Source: Charina bottae
Lineage: Eukaryota; Chordata; Lepidosauria; Squamata; Charinaidae
DNA length: 64,000 nucleotides
Assembly: GCA_023362775.1 (NCBI GenBank)
Contig: JALMGJ010000002.1
Coordinates: 61,182,914 to 61,246,913, forward strand
Reading direction: 5' to 3'
Shown piece after piece: positions 1 through 11,385 of this stretch (positions are counted from its first letter, which is position 1; every line of letters starts with the position of its first letter). A program made the translations under genes and the position numbers. Below the pieces are notes generated by a model that was given only the letters and a program-made list of their open reading frames with translations, searched no databases and had not been told where the DNA came from.

Positions 1-61
1 AAATTTGGCATGGAACATTCCACAAAGACTTGCAGGTTGCTGATGTCCTGTTGGAACAAGT

Positions 62-840
62 GGGAATTTTTATTTATTTATTTTTATTTATTTATTGGAT
101 TTATCACCGCCCAACTCCCCCAAGGGGGACTCTGGGCGGTTTACAACAGAATTAAAATCATTAATATACAATTATAAATAAAATAAAATACATAATAATG
201 AACAAAATGAGATCCAATGGCAGAATATTCTTAAGTTTGTAAAAAAGGGCACCTCAGAGCTAATCTAAGGTGCTAGCCATCTCCAGGTATCTCCAATCTC
301 CTTCTGACCCCAAGCATATTGACAAAACCAGGTTTTGAGTCTTTTTCGGAAGTCCAGGAGTGAGGGGGACCGTCTGATCTCTGGGGGCAGAATATTCCAA
401 AGGGCAGGGGCAACAGCAGAGAAAGCACGCTTCCGAGACCCCGTTAGGTGGAACTCCTTAACCGATGGGGTCCGTAGCATGCCCTCTCTGCATGTTCGGG
501 TGGGTCGGGATGAAGTAATGGGGATGAGACGATCTCTTAGGTATCCTGGTCCCATGCCATGTAGGGCTTTAAAGGTGATAACCAACACCTTGAATTGTAC
601 CCGGAAGCAAACTGGAACCCAGTGCAGCTCGCGTAGCAAAGGTGTTACATGTGTCCTCCTTGGGACACCCAAAACTATCCGCGTGGCTGCATTCTGGATC
701 AGCTGTAGCTTCCGGATATTCTTCAAGGGTAGCCCCATGTAGAGAGCATTACAGTAGTCTATGTGGGAGATAACCAGGGCATGACAGGAATTACTGTAGC
801 TGATCAAAAGCATCGGAAAGAACTTGCTACTGATGTGCAC
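62..840 (-). mobile_element. CR1/L2-clade LINE, 3' end (reverse transcriptase C-terminus and tail)
   Basis: The minus strand keeps a 191-codon open frame (265-840) with the family's C-terminal signature: HIDYCNALYMGLPLK, HVTPLLRELHWVPVCFRVQF, FKALHGMGPGYLRDRL and APALWNILPPEIR. Its 3' UTR has the typical GGGACTCTGGGCGG block (about 128-141) and an ATTTA-type tail at 62-100. It is 5'-truncated. The same family recurs at 4913, 25792, 36788 and 42976. I call it CR1/L2 clade without claiming a subfamily. Confidence 0.85.
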
Positions 841-918
841 AGTAGCACAAGAGGATCTACTACTACTACTACCACCTAATCATTTAATAACCCCATTTGG
901 GGGGGCAATGTGTTACAG

Positions 919-1235
919 CAGGGTTTCTCAACCAGGGTTCCATGGAACCCTAGGGTTCCACGAGAGGTCACTAGGGGTTCCCTGGGAGATCACAATTTAT
1001 TTATTTATGTAAAAAATTATTTCAAATTTGGCCAACTTCACATTAAAGAGGTAAGTTTCATTCTTTATTTTTAGTTTAAGAACACTGTTAATGCATATAT
1101 ACAGGCCTAACCATGAAACGAATATAATAATTTTGTAACTTCTGGCCTATCTTTGAGCCTGAATGTGCAGGGGTTCCCCGAGGCCTGAAAAATATTTCAA
1201 GGGTTCCTCCAGGGTCAAAAGATTGAGAAAGGCTG
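919..1235. mobile_element. hAT-type MITE, 317 bp, complete with TSD
   Basis: Begins CAGGGTTTCTCAACC and ends with the near-complement TTGAGAAAGGCTG. It is flanked by perfect 8-bp duplications TGTTACAG (911-918 and 1236-1243). There is no ORF. A partial inverted copy of the same family lies at 4460-4738. Confidence 0.85.
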
Positions 1236-2283
1236 TGTTACAGCAATGTCCATACAGCTGCAGATGGTCTCGAAATAAACTTTTTATCTTGACCACTTCA
1301 ATCTGCACTCAGGCTAGGTTTTGGAACTGAATTAGCCATGCACATCCTTATCAGTGACATCCTGCAGGAAAGAGACAAAGCCAGCATGACTGTTGATTCT
1401 TTTAAATCTCTCAGTGGTTTTTAGCACTGCTAAATATTAGTATTCTCTACGGTATCCTTTTGAATCCTATCTGTGAGACGAGGGTTGGAAGCATTGTTCT
1501 ATGTTGATTCCATGCCTACTTGCAGGGATGGTTTCAGAAAGTAGCTTTGGATGACTGTGCCTTGATACCCTAGCAGAAATTCTCTATGTTGCCACAATTG
1601 ACTTTCTTGTACCCAGTGCTTTTTAATATTGTTATGATAACCACTGGAGTGTTTATCTGGAGTTCTGGGATGAAATGCCATCAATGACACAAAGTTTTAT
1701 TTCTTCGTAACATCTGAATCAGAAAAGATTGTGTGTCCTGAATAAAATACCTGGGTGCAGTAATGGGTTGGATGAGGCTAATAAATAGAGCTGAATTATT
1801 TCCTAGTGATTTTAATGTATATGACCTACATTAACTATTTTAACATCGTTTTATTACTTATTTAAACTTGATTGAAAATTTTGAAATATTTTATGGGAGG
1901 TTATATATATTATATAAGTATTACATTGTGACTGTTGCTTTTGTACGCTGCTGTCAGCCCCGTTAGGTAGACCAGACCAGGAAATCAACTCCACAGGAAG
2001 GCTAGAACTATTTTTATTGAGATTGTCTATAAGGATAGAATCTTGCAAGTCTCCTCCTCCTCCTCAACGTTCAGTGAATTAGGGAAGCATCTGCCTGAGT
2101 TGCTTCAGAATGCTATCTCTTTGTTCTGGTCTTAACAATGCTTTTAGCCTCTTTGGCCTAAGCAAGGGTTCCTGCATATCTCCAGTCATCTTCCTGGATC
2201 TCTACAATCGCATAGAGTAGCCTTGACCGAAGTGGTTTATATGTAAATAAAATATTTAAATAAACAAATAAATACACTGATAG

Positions 2284-2446
2284 GTGTAAAGGTTCCCCCC
2301 GCACATTTGTGCAGTCGTGTCTGACTCTAGGGGCCAGTGCTCATCTCCGTTTGTTAGCTGAAGAGCCAGCGTTGTCCAAAGACGCTTCCATGGTCATGTG
2401 GCCGCATGACGTGCGCGGAACGCTGTTACCTACCCACCGAATTTCC
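2284..2446 (-). mobile_element. Sauria-type SINE fragment (3' part)
   Basis: The reverse strand reads the 3' half of the Sauria SINE: TAACAGCGTTCCGCGCAC, GCCACATGAC, GAAGCGTCTTTGGACAACGC, GGCCCCTAGAGTCAGACACG and the GCGGGGGGAACCTTTACAC end. The tRNA-like head is missing. Full relatives are at 18199 and 51559. Confidence 0.85.
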
Positions 2447-2651
2447 ACTTCATTTAAGAGAAGTCCTACGCTCATACACATGAATACATGACTTTGTTTT
2501 TCAGTTGCTTCTGACTCTGTTAGAAATCTGATATACGATGGACATCATTTTGTCAGACTGGTCAGTCAGCAACTGCTTCTTTGACTTCTTGCAAATTCAG
2601 GTTTATGTCATCAGTGATAGCCACCTTGTCTTCTGTCAGCCTCTTTTGGGT

Positions 2652-2725
2652 TTATTTATCAATCATATTTATATCCCGTCCATCTCCCCCACAAGGAGGG
2701 ACCCTTTGGTGTTTGCAAACACAAA
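2652..2725 (-). repeat. Short CR1/L2 3'-tail remnant
   Basis: TTATTTATC...CATATTTATATCCCGTCCATCTCCCCC resembles the terminal block of the CR1/L2 elements in this window, in minus orientation. It is short and diverged. Confidence 0.4.
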
Positions 2726-2819
2726 GGTCTTCTCCAATTATTTGCTTTTGCATTATGTCTCCAAAATTGGGACAGGATTTGGGTTAGTGCCCTTCATTAT
2801 TAGGGCTTCCAATGAACAG

Positions 2820-3566
2820 TGTCTTATTGAATGATTTGTCTTGTGGTCCAAAGCATTGCCAGTGATTTTTCTCAAGCAGCACAATTCAAAGACATATTTT
2901 TTTCTTCATGCAACCTGTTAGTCCAGATTTAACAGCCATATGTATGGCCTTCACAGTATGTACCTTTCCTGTCAGTGTGAACTTTCTGTACATTAATATT
3001 TTGCCTAGATCTATCATGATCTTTATTCCAAGCAGCAGACATCCATTTATTTCATCATTACAGTCACCATCTCTGTGAATACACTCATGTTTAAAGGCTA
3101 TTCACAATTTTTTGTGGTCTATGCTATCAAAAACCTTAATATAATTGCTAAAGCAAAAATATGTATTTGGGGAGTCCATTATCTTTTCCATTATCTCAGG
3201 TGTAATCTCAGGTGCCACTGCTTCTTCTGAATCCAGATTATGTATCGGTAGTTTTCATTCCATGTATCATTGAATTGCAAAATCTGGAGCATAATCTTAC
3301 TACTATTTGGTAGTCTAAACATTCTTTGGCATTGTCCTTTTTTGGTATTAGAATACAAATTATGTGGCCAAAGTACTTCAGTTTTGCCTTTCATATCATT
3401 CCCTCAAGTGAGCAGTCTGGCTTTATTTCCTGGAGTATGGACTGGTTTGATCTTCTTGCAGTCCAAGGCACTCTCAGAATTTTCCTCCAACACCACAGTT
3501 CAAAAGCATCTATCTTCCTTCGCTCAGCCTTCCTTATGGTCCAGCTCTCACAGCCATAGGTTGTGA
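2820..3566 (-). mobile_element. Old RTE-clade (BovB-related) LINE remnant
   Basis: The reverse strand at about 3360-3565 translates in pieces to the RTE C-terminal pattern (KIDAFELWCWRK, RVPWTARRSNQSIL, GMI-KAKLKYFG), interrupted by stops. The part at about 2820-3330 keeps only nucleotide-level resemblance to upstream RTE sequence. It belongs to the same subfamily as the better copy at 55719-56148, not to the 20011 BovB. Confidence 0.65.
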
Positions 3567-4235
3567 TTGATGCATAAGAGGAATTAAATTAAACTAAATT
3601 TCATATCTTTAAGCCCAGTTTTAAATTACATTGTTACAGCTTTTAAAGAGATTAGATCTGTGGATATCCAGTAGTAAACCAGTAAGAAACTGCCGCCACA
3701 GAGTATTTTCTGCGTGGTTCCACTGCACGCTGAGACATCTTAATAGAAATGTAAGAATTAAGGAATGAGACTCTCACCCCAACCATGTAATTTATATTCA
3801 CCCAAAAATGTTTACTTCAGATTCTTGTTGGCTGTGAATGTGACTGAAGCAGCAGTGTTAGGAGAACTGCAACCCTATTATCTGAGCATCTTTCTTCATT
3901 GAGATAGTACTCTATGTGATTCATCAACCTTTGAACTTCAGCCTTCTCCTCAGCTGCTCCAGTTCCAGCACTGTATTTGCTGACCTTAAACTGCCAGCAG
4001 ATTGAGTTTGTTCAGGAATTAGGAAAATCTTTGACAAATTCTCTGTGCTAAAGTTCGTTTTCTTATCTGGTAAATATACCTTCCATCTAGGGTTCGCTTT
4101 ATTTAATATGTTTACAAAGAATGCTCAGCATCTAGAAGACGAATGGCTTGCTGGCAGGACATATTTGTAAAGAATGATCATATTGACCATTTTTTCTAAG
4201 AACTAGACTTTTATTGAATAGGAGAAGGGTAATTT

Positions 4236-4459
4236 CTTCCTAAATTGTTTTTCGTAATCCATTCAATCGTGTCCGATTCTCAAAGATTGCCTGGACAAGT
4301 CCCTGCAGTTTTCTTGGCAAGGTTTTTCAGAAGTGGTTTGCCATTGCCTCCTTCCTAGGGCTGAGAGAAAGTGAGTGGCCCAAGGACACCCAGCCGGCTT
4401 TGCGCATAAGGCAGGACTAGAACTCCCGGTCTCCCGGTTTATAGCCTGATGCCTTAACC
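4236..4459 (-). mobile_element. CORE-type tRNA SINE with BovB-like tail
   Basis: The reverse strand reads GGTTAAGGCATCAGGC (tRNA-like head), GAGTTCTAGTCC (box-B-like), a CORE-like GTG-CCTTGGGCCACTCAC, then CCATTGCC-type tail sequence ending GAATCGGACACGATTGAA, like the BovB end. A hAT MITE (from 4460) cuts it at the head. A plus-strand relative is at 19247. Confidence 0.7.
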
Positions 4460-4738
4460 CAGCCTTTCTCAACCTTTTGACCTTGGAGGAGTCCTTGAAA
4501 TATTTTTCAGGCCTCAGAAAACCCCTGCACATTCAAGGCTCAAATATAGGCCAGAAGTTACAAAATTATTACATTCGTTTCATGGGTAGGCCTGTATATA
4601 TGCATCAACAGTGTTCTTAAACTAAAAATAAAGAATGAAACTTGCCACTTTAATGTGAAGTTGCCTGAATTTGAAGTATTTTTTAAAATAAATTGTGATC
4701 TCCCAGGGAACCCCTAGTGGCCTCTCGTGGAACCCTAG
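4460..4738 (-). mobile_element. hAT-type MITE, inverted partial copy
   Basis: Reverse complement of the 919-1235 family: starts CAGCCTTTCTCAACC and continues through the TGATCTCCCAGGGAACCCC region, but the far terminus is replaced by the microsatellite starting at 4740. It probably inserted into the CORE SINE on its left. Confidence 0.75.
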
Positions 4739-4739
4739 A

Positions 4740-4840
4740 GTTTGTTTGTTTGTTTGTTTGTATGTATGTATGTGTGTATATGTATATGTATATGTATATA
4801 TGTATATATGTATATATGTATATATGTATGTATGTATGTA

Positions 4841-4912
<72 letters not shown>
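4740..4912. repeat. Compound microsatellite (TTTG)n(TATG)n(TG)n(TA)n
   Basis: About 173 bp of tetra- and dinucleotide repeats in sequence. Long frames translating to Tyr-Val-Cys or Ile-Tyr runs on both strands are products of the repeat. A mirror-like relative is at 42140. Confidence 0.97.
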
Positions 4913-4916
<4 letters not shown>

Positions 4917-5137
4917 CTTGTATTACCGCTCCATCTCCCCCGAGGGGGACTCTGGGCGGTTTACAGTACAACAATTTAAAACCTTTAAAAGTAACTACAA
5001 TTTAAAATACATTACAAAACTAATACATTAATATAAAAATCCAATAGGCGATAGATGGTTCTCTTTAAAAGGGCTCTATGGCACTAGCCATCCCCAAGAG
5101 GAACTATTCCCATTAGGAATCATTAGGCAACAAAAGG
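4913..5137 (-). mobile_element. CR1/L2-clade LINE 3' tail
   Basis: Contains the family's CTCCCCCGAGGGGGACTCTG block followed by GGCGGTTTACAG, then the AT-rich 3' UTR and the GGGCTCTATGGCACTAGCC segment shared with the copy at 25792. The coding part is lost. Confidence 0.8.
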
Positions 5138-5175
5138 AACAAGAGCTTTTATTTCTTTATTTCCTAAGCTTATAT

Positions 5176-5268
5176 GGGCTGCAAAAATCCAGAACCACAG
5201 GATGGCAGCAAAAAGATACAGAAAACTCTTTCCTGCCATTCTGGTGGTCATCTGGATTTTTACACCCC
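5176..5268. repeat. Imperfect inverted repeat (foldback, about 35-bp arms)
   Basis: The arms 5176-5208 and 5233-5268 are near-complementary around the shared core AAAAATCCAGA, separated by a 24-bp loop. A single related arm (GGCTGCAAAAATCCAGAGG) is at 10243-10278 and a diverged one at about 59183-59215 on the reverse strand, suggesting an old dispersed foldback element. Confidence 0.5.
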
Positions 5269-5853
5269 AGAGAGGGCAACCTGTCTAAGCAATGCAAAAC
5301 ACTTCAATCTGAGCTTGCCACAGATTTAAAGCTAAGTATATTGCAAGATCATTTGCAAGCATAAATCTTTCAAAGGATTGGCTGCTGGATGAAAGCAGAA
5401 CCTCTTTTACAACTTCAGCTCCCATATAATTAGTGAAAACAAACTTTTGTTGAAATTTCAATAGAGGACTCTGCATGATGTAATAGCTCCAATCCCATGC
5501 TAAATTAGACATATCTAACAAACTGATTCTATTAACAGTAGGACTAAACTACATGCTATGTTAATTACTCCAAAAGTAAACATATGGGGTAGAGTGCTTA
5601 AATCCTTCACTGTTGATCAGTTCCTTCTTAAAAAGTTGCCACCCACTAAAAAAAGGGAAGATAACCTTAATTAGTGTCAATTGAGACTTTGAGAGAGGAT
5701 TCATGAAGGAGGTAATTGGAGGAAAAAAGGACTCTGTTCTCTGCACCTCCGTGCAGGGTCCTACACTTACTTTAGAGAAAATGAAAAGTAGGAGAGAAAT
5801 GCATGATTAACATAATACCCCAGAGCACTTCTAGATTCAGAATCACATATAAT

Positions 5854-6022
5854 CAGGGATGGAACTAAGGTCTGTGTCACCCGGGGCAAACATGGATTCC
5901 GCGCACCCCCCCCATGGGTTATTTTGTCATTTTGGTGCCCCCCGGGTATCATTTTGGCGCACCCCCCAGCGCCGCACCCGGGGCACATGCCCCGCTTCCC
6001 CCCTCCCCTAGTTGCAGCCCTG
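5854..6022. mobile_element. hAT-type MITE, 169 bp, complete with TSD
   Basis: Begins CAGGGATGGAACTA and ends TAGTTGCAGCCCTG, an imperfect inverted pair. It is flanked by perfect 8-bp duplications CATATAAT (5846-5853 and 6023-6030). The centre is C/G-rich and non-coding. Confidence 0.85.
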
Positions 6023-6239
6023 CATATAATCAAGATGTAGTGTAGATATTTCAAAGGCAGCAGAAGGCACTTAAAGGTACTTTTTAAATTAAGGGAAGGC
6101 AACCTACAGGACTGCTGCTGACCTGTAAGGCACCTTTGTCACTGCACAGAAGACGACTTGGCAGAGCTCATATTTGCTAGGCTGATCTTCCCGGAAGTGC
6201 AGCAATATGCGCACTGGAAGATGTCAGCGGCGCTGACAG

Positions 6240-6590
6240 TTTCAGATTGCACACTGTCAGAGTGCGTGCGGTGGAGCGGCCTGCTCTATTTTCCAAGACA
6301 CCAGTGATTCACGTTCTGCTTTCTATGCAGTAAATAGACACTAAAGCAGAGATTAGATAAAATATCCTATTTACTATATATACATACGTATTACAGAATA
6401 CATCCACACGGGTAACAAATGATACAGTGATGAGTAGTTACAGCAAACGAGAAGAAAGAATACAACCAGACTCCTCTGCTTATATACATAAACTGACCAA
6501 TCACATTATAGGTCACTCTAATCATCTGCCACACCCAGCTAAATGATAGCACCTGTAGTATGAGTCATACACTGCCACATCATCCCTACA
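6240..6590 (-). mobile_element. Possible solo LTR (minus strand)
   Basis: Read on the minus strand from 6590 it opens TGTAGGGATGATG, carries an inverted CCAAT (ATTGG) and then a clear TATA box (GTATATAAGCAGAG, about 6478-6491), followed by an AT-rich R/U5-like segment. No coding sequence, primer site or matching TSD was found and the inner border is uncertain. It may instead be an unrelated promoter-like stretch. Confidence 0.35.
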
Positions 6591-9500
6591 ACAATGGCTG
6601 CTAATTGGGTGACTTGCAGAATAATTCCCCTCTCACCTAGATATCAAGCCTCTCCAGTATAATTTATCTAACTGTAAATTCCTGGGTATATACAAACCCC
6701 AACACCCCTCCAATTTACAATAGATATTACATATTTCTCTGAATAGATATACAGCAGTCATTTCACAAGAAGTGAAATCTGACGTAAGCGAGCACAGGTG
6801 GTCGGTGTCCAGAATGGAGAATTGATTATTAAAACTTAATTTGGCGCCCCCTGTGTCATAGCGCTTTTCTGCCGTGCACAACTTGCACACCGGCTTGCGG
6901 TGGCCCTGGCAACATAAAATGTTTTAGTAACCCTTAGAAATGTAATTAAAATCAATACAAAAATTACAAGAACTGCTCCAGTATTTTTATTGTATCATCA
7001 CAGATTTCAATGGGGCTTTTCCTCCATAAGCGGGTATACGATTGCTGCCCAAGGGGCAGTTCTGCGATCTTTGCTTAAATGAGGGAAGATAGGATAAGGC
7101 AAAGAAAAACACATTCCTGTCCAGAGCCCCGGCACAGCCAGGGCTTTGGAAACTCTCCCAGATGTATACATTAATGGCACTGCTGCACGTGCAGCAAAGG
7201 AGGGATTGCCTTTGAAAAATCCAGGTCTACGAGTCATTTGAAATGGTTAGATCAGTCACATTACTGAAGAGAAGAAAGAGTCCTCTAGATGTGTGGGGTG
7301 AGGTGAGGGAGAGAAAGTTGGAGTGAGAAGGGGGAGATACAGAGAGAATGACGGAGAGACACAGATGCCTACGGATGTAGTTGAACGTATGTGTGGGGAA
7401 AAGGAGAAAAATCCCCTGCCTTTTTTGCCTGCTTTCTCCATGGGGATTTCCTTAGAGGCTCAGACTTGTAAATAACTAAAACCGATGTGGTTCTCAAATA
7501 CCACATCAACTCAATCAGCTAGTGACTTTGGCAGCAGCCAAGTGGGCTAATGGAACACATCACTATCCACTGGTTTCATCACCAATATTTTGCTTTTAGC
7601 AATAATCCATGATGAACCTCACTGACTTCAATGGAAATAAAGTTCATCTACAGGATGCTGCAAACTCATGCCTCTTGATGAGTTATCCTGGGAACTTTCT
7701 TGTGTGTCTTGTGGGTTATCCAACTACTTTACATCCTGATTCTCAGCAAGCACACCAAGAATCACATGGCTTTCCAACACAGTGTTCTGCATAATCTAAT
7801 GGCAGATTTGCAAGGGTATGAGAAGGACTGAAAAATACGGTCTGATTTGGCATGCAAGCCTTCTAGCTTTGCATAGGAAAATGCCTTAGACCACGTGAGA
7901 CAAATTGTCCAGCTAAGTCACAATTGCCTCTCTGTGGTCTGAAATAAAAGATACCTAATATCAAGATTTGAACCTAGGATGCCGTGAGTAAAAATCTTAG
8001 GGTCTTTCACTTGCATAGGTTCTTCCACTCAACCCATATTTAAAATGAAAAGGACTATGCACACAAAAGTGGACTGAGCTCAGGGAAAGGGCCAACCACA
8101 CTGAGAATGGGTATACCAGGTCTTGCCTCTGGGCCTGCTAAAGTGCTCCCATACTGTATCTCAGCTCAGTCCCAGCTTCTTACAGATTTCACCACCAGGT
8201 CCAGTGTCTTCCTCTCTTAGCTATTTCCTTACTTGTTGCTTCTGGGAATTTCCAAGAGAAAGCCTGCCAAAAGAGAAGTATTTTCATGGCCGCCTACGTC
8301 TCCGCCCTGAATGACTCCTTCAGTATGAATAATAAGTTAAGACTTGCATCACAAGCCAGGTGCAGCCAATTTGTTCTGTCTATACATGGCACTGGACCTA
8401 GACCATTGCTCCCACTGGTTGCAATCATCAAGTAGGCGATTATACAGCAAACCACCATCCAGTGAGATAAGCAGCCACGAGTGACTGGGGAGAAGGAAGC
8501 AACTCAGATCAGGCCTGCACAGGGTGTGATCGTGTTGGTGCACACAAACCCTGGAACCAATCCTGGTGCCAACTCTGGATACCACGATGGGGGTGTCCTC
8601 CCATTATGGCTGCTATTTAGCAAAGAAACAGCGATCATATCATTGCTGTTTGGGTGTTTAATCTAACCAGTGACCCAATCAAGACAGGATTTGGGGCAAA
8701 GTCCAGGGCACACTCACAAGAGGGAGGGTCAAATATGGCAAATATCTGGCTTGATATTGAAATAACAAAGGTAAATCATATTGCCATCTTTAGAAAAAGA
8801 AAACTAGGATCCAACAAGACCTGAGTTTAAAATATATCAAGCTGCACTGCAGACCCTAGTGTGGTTTAGCTTTTCCTCCTTCTCATAGCAGCTCTGAAGC
8901 CTGTCACTATTAGCTTCATTTTTAAAGTGGAGAATCTGAGATGTGAAGCAATACCATTCAATCTGATGTACGTTGACTCAGTTCCACAAAGCTGGATGGG
9001 ACTTTCTCATTCCAGATCAGGCTTTTATTGTGCAATTATCATGCCCCATTCACAGAATTCTACAGGATGGGGAAGCGGCTGAGGGCAACATCATTCCACT
9101 TCTAATCCTCTCACTTCTTCCCCATTATTTCTTCTGCCTTTTTTATTTTATTTTTTTGCTTAGCAGAAAAACATCCACCAAGAGTGTGGTGCCAGAAGCT
9201 GTCAGAAAGTGACCAAAGTGTGCCCAGCCTCATACTTATTAAATAGTCTGAACCCAGTCTTAGGTTTCTTAGATATGGTGCTGCTTTAGAATAACATTGC
9301 TGCTTTTCTCGATAGCAGAACAGCATGCTAGTGGATAGTTTAGTAAGTTTCTGAAACGGAATGCTAGAGCTGGGCATACAACATTTTCTGTACTTTTTAA
9401 TGTAAATCTCTTTGGAAGTGTTTTGACTTAAAGCCTTAAAATAAATAATTCCTGTAAGGTCATTAGTGGCAACATACTAGCTGTAACACACTTTACAAAG

Positions 9501-10549
9501 AAGTGTTGATACACTTCTATCTGTTGATAGAAAAATGTGTATATACACTTACTGCCTTTGATTCTACACTCAGGCTAATTTTGAGGGTGACCTCTGTTAT
9601 GTCAACTACCTCTGCAGTGGTCTCTCTCTCTTTGGCTGGGAACGACTACCTAATTTTGAACAGATTTAACTATGAATTGTTTTATAATCACGGGGGATTA
9701 TGAAGTCCGAATGAGCCCCCGTCTCTGGTCATTTAGGGCCAAATCAGGCCCTTCATTGGATAATTTGTCTTCCTATTTATGTGGAAAAGAGTGGTGGAAT
9801 ATCCTCATTCAACTGAAAATGTGGTCCGGGGAATGCATGGTTCAAGCAAGGCTTCCTCCACACAGCAAGTCAGAATTCCCAGCCGACATAGCTGAAGGCC
9901 AGGGTGGCTGGAAATGGGAGCTACATTCTCGGACAGACGTAAATTGGGCGAGGCTTCTAACACTTCCCTCCATATAATTTTCCTGATAAAAACAAGTGAG
10001 GGAACGCTTACCTTGTACTCTTGTCCCTTGCATTCCTGAAGGTCACACAGAGTCACAATAAACAAAGGGGAACTTTAGGATCTGACTCACTGCACAACCT
10101 GGGAGGATATTTGCATTGCCCGGCTGGGCTATAGGATACCTGGCGCCTCTGGAGCCAGAGAGCAGGCCTCACCCTGCTCTGCACCAAGAGCTGGGATTTG
10201 GGGAGAGGATTTGTGGCACAGCAAATCAGCAAGCCGTACCTTGGCTGCAAAAATCCAGAGGACCACCAGGCGGCTGCCAAGAGAGGGAGAAAAGGAACCC
10301 TTTGCTGCCAACTAGCAGTTCTGCAGACTTTGGTTGCCCGGATACCGCATGCCCCACTTCCTATGCAAAACGTGCAGCTACCAGCCAAGGGTGGGGGGAG
10401 GAGGAGCGCCCCCCTTGAAGCACCTGAAAGCTGCTCGCCTCTGCCAGGAAAGGGCCAGGGTGTTCACCTTTTCCCTTTGGGGAGCCTAACCTTGTCGGGA
10501 GGAAAAGGCAGAGAGCGGGGTACAGGACTGCATTTACTGTGACGGGGGT
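6591..10549. other. Region upstream of BHLHE40 without recognisable genes
   Basis: About 4 kb with no gene, and no repeat that I can classify except one arm of a dispersed foldback motif at 10243-10278. Open frames here are short and lack family resemblance. Its relative freedom from young repeats fits a regulatory zone upstream of the gene, but that is inference only. Confidence 0.5.
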
Positions 10550-10898
10550 CCCCTAAAAGAGGTTTGCAATGGCGGGGAGACTCTCGGCGAAAACGTCGCT
10601 AGGAGGAGCACGTCTAACCTGCCTCTTCACGACAGCCATCCGCCCTGCCTGAAGTGAAGGCTCGGGGCAGAGGACGGTTTTCGCCGCAGGCAGACTCCCA
10701 GAGGAAATCCCACGCGGTTGCCCGCTTCCTTCCCTCTTTCCCGGCCTCCCGACAACGCACGTCAGGCCCGCCCGCCAGCCGGCGAGCCGGGCGTCGGGGG
10801 GAGAGAGGGATCGCCCCATCACGTTTCGACAGCAGCGGCTGCCGCTTCCCTCCGCCTGCTTGGGTGGCCAGGAGGGGAGAGGCTGGAGCGTTGGCCAA

Positions 10899-10915
10899 CA
10901 CGTGAGGCTCATGTG
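10899..10915. promoter_or_regulatory. Paired E-box (CACGTG + CATGTG)
   Basis: CACGTG at 10899-10904 and CATGTG at 10910-10915 are separated by 5 bp, about 400 bp upstream of the start codon. Known: DEC1 promoters are driven by CLOCK/BMAL1 through E-boxes and repressed by DEC1 itself; CLOCK/BMAL1 prefers paired sites at 6-7 bp spacing. Function here is inferred. Confidence 0.5.
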
Positions 10916-11202
10916 ATGAGGGCGGGAGAGGCGATGCTCGTCCCTCCCTCCGGTAGCAGCCAGACGTGCCTGGAGTCACAGGGTAAAACTCGTTCCCCTC
11001 CACCCCCTCGCTCACATTTAACCCAGCCTGCAGCCTTCCAATTACTCCTCAGCTCGCCGGCGCAAGGGCGCCCCTTTCCAGCCGCCGCTCGAGCGCCGCC
11101 AAAAAGCCGGGACGGACATGAGCAGTCGTCGCCACCGCTAACTTGACTTCGCTCAGCGCAGCAGCCCTCGGCATCCCCTGCTCGCGCCCGGGTCCGGCTA
11201 CT

Positions 11203-11234
11203 GGGGCGGGAGGCGATCCCGGGTCTCTCATTGG
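11203..11234. promoter_or_regulatory. GC box and inverted CCAAT box
   Basis: GGGGCGGG at 11203-11210 (Sp1/KLF-type) and ATTGG at 11230-11234 (NF-Y-type, reverse) lie 70-100 bp upstream of the ATG. Either could sit in the core promoter or in the 5' UTR, depending on the true start site. Confidence 0.35.
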
Positions 11235-11305
11235 CTTCGCCTTGAGTGGAAGGGCTGTTCCGGCCGGCCAGGTGCCAAGCGAGCCTTCGCAGAAGCCGAA
11301 ACCCC

Positions 11306-11385
11306 ATGGAAAGGATCACCAGCGCTCAGCCTCCTCCCGCTTGTCTGGGCAAGCTGGCTGCGCTAGAGAACAGTGACATGTCCGG
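11306..11385 (+). CDS. BHLHE40: BHLHE40 coding exon 1
   Basis: Starts at ATG 11306 and encodes residues 1-26 plus two bases of codon 27. The segment is Pro/Ala-rich (MERITSAQPPPACLG). The donor is GTAAG at 11386, so the intron is phase 2. This N-terminus is the least conserved part of the protein, but its start and length agree with the human one. Confidence 0.93.

Noticed and set aside
4695..5031. Tyr/Val/Cys- and His/Thr-rich frames at 4.7-5.0 kb and at 42.1-42.35 kb
   Set aside because: Translations of microsatellites.
6843..6858. TGGCGCCC as a retroviral primer-binding site
   Set aside because: The flanking bases do not extend the tRNA complement, and it does not lie directly downstream of an LTR end in the right orientation.
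10614..11319. Several 100-140 codon frames on both strands around BHLHE40 exon 1
   Set aside because: They follow from high GC content in the promoter/CpG island, have no family resemblance, and conflict with the clear spliced gene.
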